Source: Oasisia sp. SBJ-2009 (Eukaryota > Annelida > Polychaeta > Sabellida > Siboglinidae). From it: a stretch of DNA of 64,000 bases. A program made the translations under genes and the position numbers. The notes below the pieces were generated by a model. It was not told where the DNA came from. It saw nothing but the letters and a program-made list of their open reading frames with translations, and ran no database searches. The stretch covers positions 20,358,657-20,422,656 of the forward strand of contig OZ024858.1 of NCBI GenBank assembly GCA_964017155.1. The letters run 5' to 3'. Positions 32,658 to 64,000 of the stretch are shown one piece after another. Positions within the stretch are counted from its first letter, which is position 1. Each line of letters begins with the position of its first letter.

Positions 32658-35070
32658 CGATGCCGGATGGCCCCCTCCAATACAAAATCCTGCCTACGTG
32701 ACTGACACATTAGGCCTACATACATACATCGAATCATTGTTTTATTATCACAGTCGACCGAGGCACATATTTTGCGGTGTCTACCTGAACACGCCACGGA
32801 AAATAACGACCTCCTTGATATTATAACTTTCAACGGTTCAACCAGAAACTGCGTCAGCGCTCGTGCAAAATGACACACTTCAGGTATTAGACCGTCGCCT
32901 TAGGGTGACCAAGTTTCGACTCTGGCGATCGTCACATTGAAGATCACCCGTCTGGAGAAAGGTACCGGTGATATTTAGCTGGGTTGTTGTGGCGTGGGTC
33001 CGTTAGTACTCGTCCAGGCGGACGCAATCAGAAGATGTCACGCGGGGCTTCCGATGATACGCATACTGCCTTCAGCACCCCCCAAGGCACGATCGATCTG
33101 CATTGAGGGCTTCCGTCCCAGTCCGTGAATTATAATCACCCGACAACACTATCTGCATTACACGTGTGCAGGCGAAACACAATGTTACGTCAAATACGAG
33201 ATCAATGGAGACAACTCACTGTAAATTGTAATCAGTGCGCATAATCGAATAACGAGCTAAGGACGTAATTGAATCAATGGACGTTAGCTAAAACAGTTCA
33301 ATAATTCAATTTAGATGTTTCACTGAGAATACAATGTTGTAGAAAAGAAATTTGAGAAAATACCAAATATTCTGCCCACCAATTGTCTAACTAGGACGTC
33401 CATAGCATTTACCTTGATGAAACGACAATAGAACAATAGATAGGACAGAGACGAGAGGGGGAGGAGAGATATACAGAGACAGACAGAGCGACAGGGAGAC
33501 AGAGAGAAACAGACAGACAGACAGCCAGCTGGACGAACGGACGGACGGACAGACAGACAGGACGAGTTTGCTGTGACCTCGTCCACATACAAATGTCATT
33601 TTATGGTTAGTCCTGAAGAGTGTACAGGCGTTGTTTTTGGTTGATAACAGCCTACATTTGATCAGATTGGCTAGACAACCTCGACACTCGCGATGGTAAG
33701 GTGTTTACAAGCATGTGTACGTGGAAGGGACGCAGGAAGTTCTATACATGTAATGATTCACCCGAAATTGTACGTTGGCACATCAGGAACAACGACGTTT
33801 TGCGTCAATATCCTGAGACACCTTAGTGTTGAGGCGGCCAAAGAGGTCGACGCTCCAAGAGATTGGCAATATAATTATACTTGTCGCGTCTCCACGAATT
33901 TGTCGATTCTCTCGAATCTGACAATTACCGGATTCGACCGGTAACTTGCAGTTATTTTCACTGAAATTGTGCTCGCAGTTTACCAATGGAAAACATGACA
34001 TATGTTGAGCGTCCACATTTACCCCTTCCGCGAAATCCCCTTTCACTTCCCCTGGCATACGCACCAATGAATATGCACCGATCGACGGTTTATAGGCTCT
34101 TCCGAAAGGTACTGGTAAAGCGTGGTGGACGAAATTGCACGCTATAAGTATACCAATATCCAATCGACAGTCCACCACTATGATTATTATAACCACTCGC
34201 CCACGGCGCTCAGACCACAAACAGACAATCTTCCCATGGTTTCTGCAATTGCGCCTGCTGCCCTCCGGCGAAGTAGCTTTGTTATAAAGATATCGTGCGA
34301 CTAAATCGTCATCTATTTTACTGCACACGGATTGATTGCTCTAAGCCACCATGTACTTTATTCGTGATAAACCACACTAATGGAGACTGCATGTTAATTG
34401 GGTCTCGACGGCGATCTTGAATTAGGTAAACTATACATCAAACCTTGGTCCAAGGCTTGGAGGCTGACCAACGTGTGCCATACTTGACTGAAGGACAATC
34501 GCCAGCTGCTGTCGTCACAATCCCGCAGCATCTCACGAATCGACGCCACGGTCTCGTATTTCTGTTTGTATTACTGGCACACTACCAAAATACTGCTACC
34601 GTGACATCAACTAGCGGTATTTTTGAATATATGTTTATTTTCGTCTACTGGTTCGTTGTGTATAACCAGTGTTTCTATCAATTGTGTAACTTCGTGTTCA
34701 CAAAATCAATAAAACGTGCAAACCGCAGAAAAATCAGAATAACTTGAAATTACCTGCAGTACAGAACACAGATCATAGCCGGAGGTGAGAGCTGCCATAA
34801 GAATGTATGTCGTGAGTTTCCATTAGATGATGAGGACATGTTACCATCACACTAGAAGGCTGTGGTGGAGTAGCCGGTGTTGGCATGACAACTCGGTAAG
34901 CCTCAGACAACAAATGCACTGCTACAATTTGTCAGCAAGTATTGTGCCTGCGTGCGTTCGTTCATGCGTATGCATACGTGGTAGCCCGTGTGCATGCACA
35001 TGTGTTATGCTTCTCCATGTTCGTGCAGAAATAGCTGTGTTATTGTAATACAGACATACATACACACGCA
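32658..35070. other. Spacer with purine-rich simple sequence, no gene recognised
   Basis: Holds a (ACAG/GGAC)n-like tract at about 33449-33561. A 181-codon minus-strand frame at 33783-34328 begins with GTG and shows no family feature. Nothing else supported. Confidence 0.5.
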
Positions 35071-35078
35071 CTTACAGT

Positions 35079-35081
35079 GTG

Positions 35082-35112
<31 letters not shown>

Positions 35113-35125
35113 ATGCGTGTGGGCG

Positions 35126-35179
<54 letters not shown>

Positions 35180-35245
35180 CGTGCATGCGTGTGGGCGTGT
35201 TTGTGTGTGTGGGGGGGCGTGTTTGTGTGTGCATGGGTGTGCATA
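35079..35245. repeat. (GT)n/(GTGC)n compound microsatellite
   Basis: GT and GTGC units, with an internal duplication of the gcatgcgtgtgggcgtgttt phrase (35110 and 35182). Confidence 0.9.
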
Positions 35246-36369
35246 GGTATGTCGTAAGCATTGCAAAGTATGAGTGGACAATTACACGCACATATAGACC
35301 TGTACGTATGTCCTGACGAACGGGCAATAATGCCACAACAAGTGCTAATGTTTCAGTATTTTATTTTTCAAAAGCATGCATATAAAAAATTCAAAATATT
35401 ATAAGCTAATTGGAAAACGGCCGTTTCTAAGCACTCCAATCTTGCCATCAGGGAGCGAACAATCATTCCCGTCATTAAGACAGAATCGTGCATATAGTAG
35501 CCACTTAACGCAGTTCTTAAATAGTACATTCTATATTATCGCTGTGAGACGAGGCGATAGGGGAAGAGCGACTCATCTGCACAAAACAGCGCATGCGATG
35601 CCGACGGAGAGCAGCATGACGGCCAGTCGGGAGCCATTCGATGCCGGGTCAACTGCAACAGAACCAACACATACTCGTACAGCTAAGGATTGTCCTACTG
35701 CAGCAAAGAACTTGATACGACACGTATAATAACATATACCACAAGTTTTCTTCAAGATATACGCTGATTGTAGCACGACCGTTTCTAAGTTTGCTTGGAA
35801 ATACATGAAATATATTACAAAACCAGCTGAATAGTAGACATTTGCTAAAACTTGGCACAAATGCGAGCGCACATACATATTATAAACATGTAGGTGCATA
35901 GCAAGAATTAAAATAAATTATGATGGCATTTACTTAAATATGTGATATCTTAATTGCATCACAAGAATTGATCAATTAATCCGTGATGTGATAGTTTCTT
36001 TGTACACAGCGCGTAATATGTGTCAAGCAATTCGGCAATATTCGGAGGTGCGGTCCCGTGTTGAGAACGGAACGTTAATTAGCAGCACTATTTTGTAAAT
36101 AATTCGTTGCTTCTCGGGTAATAAATACGTTATAGTCTGCTGCTGTGTTGGTTAGACAAGACCGTAAAAACTACGTTCCGCAGTTGGTAATATGTGGCGC
36201 GGCATACATGTTGCACATGACATGCCGTGGACATGTCGGCATCATTAACACAACACCAGTGTTGGGAGCACTGGAACACAATCCCCGATCTGAATGGTAG
36301 TGATGCTGTGTTTCTTCGGTGGTTTCGTGAGGCTAAGACGAGAGCGTTGGCATTCATCTAAGCACGAAC
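35246..36369. other. Spacer, nothing recognised
   Basis: Short frames only; no domains, RNA genes or sizeable repeats noticed. Confidence 0.5.
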
Positions 36370-36670
36370 GGCGTTGACGCAATGTTCAGTTATACGCAGC
36401 GATGACCGTCTGTTAATATCGTCAATGATGTTGAATTTGATATACAGTTGTGTATCGTCTGCGTACATATGTGATCATTCAGATGATGTTGTCTGATGAT
36501 GTTGCCGATTGGGGGTCTTGTAGATGTAAAATAGTGGCTCGATCCAGTGCCGAGCCTTGTGGAATGCCGAAAGCCGAAAACTTTGTGTCGTTGGAGAACC
36601 TTTACCGATTGTGTCCGGTCCAATAAGTACAAACGAGGCCACGTTTTTGCGGATTCGTGATTCACTGAGC
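36370..36670 (-). pseudogene. LINE reverse-transcriptase relic (L2/CR1-like)
   Basis: Fragments in shifting frames read FGIPQGSAL (motif B), PPIGNIIRQHHLND and HMYADDTQLYIKFN (motif C with YADD). Their order and spacing match an L2/CR1-type reverse transcriptase. Stops and frameshifts make it non-functional. It lies downstream of the mesothelin-like gene, on the same strand. Confidence 0.75.
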
Positions 36671-36929
36671 ATGTATGCATATTCATTATGATTAATGTGG
36701 TAACAAGTGCAAAGTGATCTACATAAACACAGCTATGTATCACAGATAACACCCACGTTATTTATTTGCAAGACAAAAGTAGCAAAGAAAGTATTTACGC
36801 GAAATTATCATATGTTGATATAGTACTCCTCAACTGCACATAAGTTAAAAAAGAATCCCTTTAATATGGTTCACATTTCTTGAAATGTTCTCCCCAATTG
36901 TAGACTGTGATGATAATATCATCCTCTTC

Positions 36930-36935
36930 TTTATT
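36930..36935 (-). promoter_or_regulatory. Candidate poly(A) signal for the mesothelin-like gene
   Basis: AATAAA on the minus strand, about 630 bases after the stop codon at 37567. No closer AATAAA was noticed. Confidence 0.35.
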
Positions 36936-37566
36936 CTCTTGTACATGTTATGCCAATGCATGCATTACTGGTCTTCATGTTCAACACAAATGTTCTCATT
37001 GCCCTATTTGATTTTGTTGCCCTGACCCTTGTCGACCCTGTTCTTATGGTGGTCACCTGTCATCCATGCCATTGGCTCTTCCTAGCCAACATCTGTCATT
37101 CCCACTCCCCTGTCTGACCTCTCTCCAGCCATGCTCGTTGCCTACTGTAACGTCTGTTTTGTTCAGGTAAGTGTAACTGTATCCATGACGGTTTCCTCCA
37201 ATTTCAACAATATATACAACGAAAAGCCCAAACAGGTCACATGTTCAGCATCCTTTTTTGATAGCTTGATGGTATTGTTGCTAAGCAACTGGCCAAGTGA
37301 CGGATAAACGGATCAACTGAACTCAAGTTAAAACTAATAACTCTAACATATCCTGAATGCCGTAAGAACTCGTTTTTCATTCTTTCCTCGCACAGTTGTC
37401 GTCTTCTTAGCAGACATACTCTCCTCACTGGTTCCAGTCTTTGCTGATGCGACGTGTATACAACTGAAGAAGATTTGACTTTTTTGTCAAGGCCTGTAAA
37501 CACGTGCACATTTGTAATTATCTCCCCCCGACTTTACCTCAACTTCTGCCATCTAATGATAACCAG

Positions 37567-62852
<25,286 letters not shown>

Positions 62853-62856
62853 CTGT

Positions 62857-62910
62857 TAGTGTGTGTGTGTGCGCGTTTGTGCGTGTGCGTGCACACATGT
62901 GTGCGTATGT

Positions 62911-62946
<36 letters not shown>

Positions 62947-63058
62947 TGCATTTATGTGTGTACGTGCGTGGTTGTGCGTGTGCGTGTGCGTGTGCGTGTG
63001 TGTGCGTGTGTGTACATTTGCGTGTGCGTGCATGCGTGCGTGCGCGTGTGCATTGATG
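62857..63058. repeat. (GT)n/(GTGC)n compound microsatellite
   Basis: Begins a few bases upstream (in gene orientation) of the candidate micro-exon acceptor, so its complement forms part of that acceptor's CA-rich context. Confidence 0.9.
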
Positions 63059-63189
63059 TGTGCATTACTATTCATTACAAATGTGTATACTCACCAATAT
63101 TATGTCCAAATAGGCCACCTTGCAAACACGAAAAACATACTAATATTATTACCTGCTGAACTATGCCTATATCATGTCAGCTTGTCAGG

Positions 63190-63600
63190 GATAAGTAAAT
63201 AAAATAAAATAAATAAATAAACTTTTATAGTGCCAAGTCTAGTTAAAAACTATTCAGGGCGCTTTACATGTACATGTCCTTAAAAATAATTCCTTAAATG
63301 TATAACTAAAATTAACTCTACATTATAAAACTGCATATAGACAGAATAATAAAAACATAATAAATAAACAAATACAATATAGAAGGCTAAAAATCATAAA
63401 TCTGAAAGGTTATTTAAGAAGGTTGAAGTAACGTTCTCTTCGATGCATTCACAAATTGTCTATTATCATTGCATCAGTTAAAATACTGTATAAAATATAG
63501 TTAGCGTCTTTAAGGCACTCTTAAAAGCGTCCTCATTGTACAGTTCTTGTACTGAAAAAGGTAGTTGGTTCCAAAAGTAACTTTCTTTCGGACAAAAATA
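63190..63600 (-). pseudogene. LINE 3' end relic (L2-like)
   Basis: Minus strand: KESYFWNQLPFSVQELYNED then AFKSALKTL, the C-terminal end of an L2-type ORF2. An AT-rich stretch follows with aaagcgccctga and cttggcactataaaag, and then ATTT repeats, the usual L2 3' end layout. Confidence 0.75.
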
Positions 63601-64000
63601 TATTGTTTTTTTTTAAACAATTGATCAGGACCAAGCAAACTTGAACTAATCAACTGCTATTTCAACTTTGGGAAAAGTGTTTTTGCGAGTTAATAGTGTG
63701 CCCTGTTTTCTATATGCAGGTGTATATTTGAGTGTACCTGGTTCAGAGCAAAGTACATTTACTTCGTTACTTTACTTTAAGTAGAAAAGTTTACTTTTCT
63801 TGAGTAATGAAGTACATTTTTTGGGAAGTACTTCTACTTGTAACGAAGTACAAATGTGTGTACTTTTTCTAAATGTAACAAAGTACTTAAATTTGCGAAG
63901 CTCCTAAAACGTTCCGCGAATGATCTATTTGTCACAAGCACGTGCGACACTGTTTGCTGTCAACATAGATTTATTTATAAATGTCAGAGAGGGAACAACA
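63601..64000. other. Window end, repetitive-looking, no gene recognised
   Basis: Recurrent aagtac/tactttactt phrases near 63755-63890. No exon of the mesothelin-like gene was identified here. Confidence 0.45.

Noticed and set aside
32219..32878. 219-codon frame with SKAKQ repeats and its plus-strand counterparts
   Set aside because: Product of (GCTTT)n and (GT)n microsatellites.
33783..34328. 181-codon minus-strand frame
   Set aside because: Starts with GTG, no recognisable domain, no splice or context support.
37237..37509. 90-codon minus-strand frame after the last exon
   Set aside because: Lies in the probable 3' untranslated region, begins after the in-frame stop of the gene, and has no motif.

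Overview
The window is animal nuclear DNA. Genes have many short exons with GT-AG introns, introns are long, dinucleotide to pentanucleotide microsatellites are abundant, and DNA transposons and non-LTR retrotransposon remains are scattered throughout. A CARD-domain gene, a rhodopsin-type receptor and a mesothelin/stereocilin-type gene, together with HARBI1-like, Mutator-like and L2/CR1-like mobile DNA, fit a marine invertebrate (amphioxus, hemichordate or lophotrochozoan grade). I cannot name the species from sequence alone.

Layout. 1-4.6 kb is a non-coding array of large diverged repeats. It contains a perfect 56-bp inverted repeat and an inserted GC-rich palindromic element. 5.4-18.2 kb is a composite Mutator-like (MULE) structure. 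Element A (5425-15663) and element B (15673-18148) stand end to end, and the same 9-bp direct repeat (CGGCCGCGC) occurs at all three boundaries. A holds a Mutator-like transposase gene split by a 1,045-bp non-autonomous insertion with a CCGG target duplication (Ginger-like). It also holds a small His-Cys-box (I-PpoI-type) endonuclease ORF, a decayed two-exon Harbinger transposase and a 454-bp internal duplication. B has no transposase. It carries a 60-bp minisatellite that matches a long repeat exon 8 kb further on, and a LINE 3' tail. 18.2-21.3 kb is a 5'-truncated non-LTR retrotransposon with a 746-codon reverse-transcriptase frame.

22.8-26.5 kb holds a short first exon on the minus strand (unknown family) and, divergently, a CARD exon. 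The CARD exon splices in frame, by my reading, to an exon of about 25 tandem 20-residue repeats, giving a 645-aa model. 28.6-29.8 kb is an intronless class A GPCR on the minus strand. 30-37 kb is mostly repeats and LINE relics.

37.5-62.9 kb is occupied by one minus-strand gene. I could follow 19 exons with consistent splice phase (3,171 nt, 1,056 codons plus stop), encoding helical repeats of the mesothelin/otoancorin/stereocilin type. Its 5' end probably lies beyond the window. Its introns hold a 31-bp satellite of about 55 copies, several microsatellites, LINE remains and a candidate MITE.

The best candidates for something undescribed are the MULE carrying a homing-type nuclease, the CARD-plus-minisatellite gene, and the shared minisatellite that suggests capture of gene sequence by element B. 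Motif identifications rest on pattern recognition; no database search was run.
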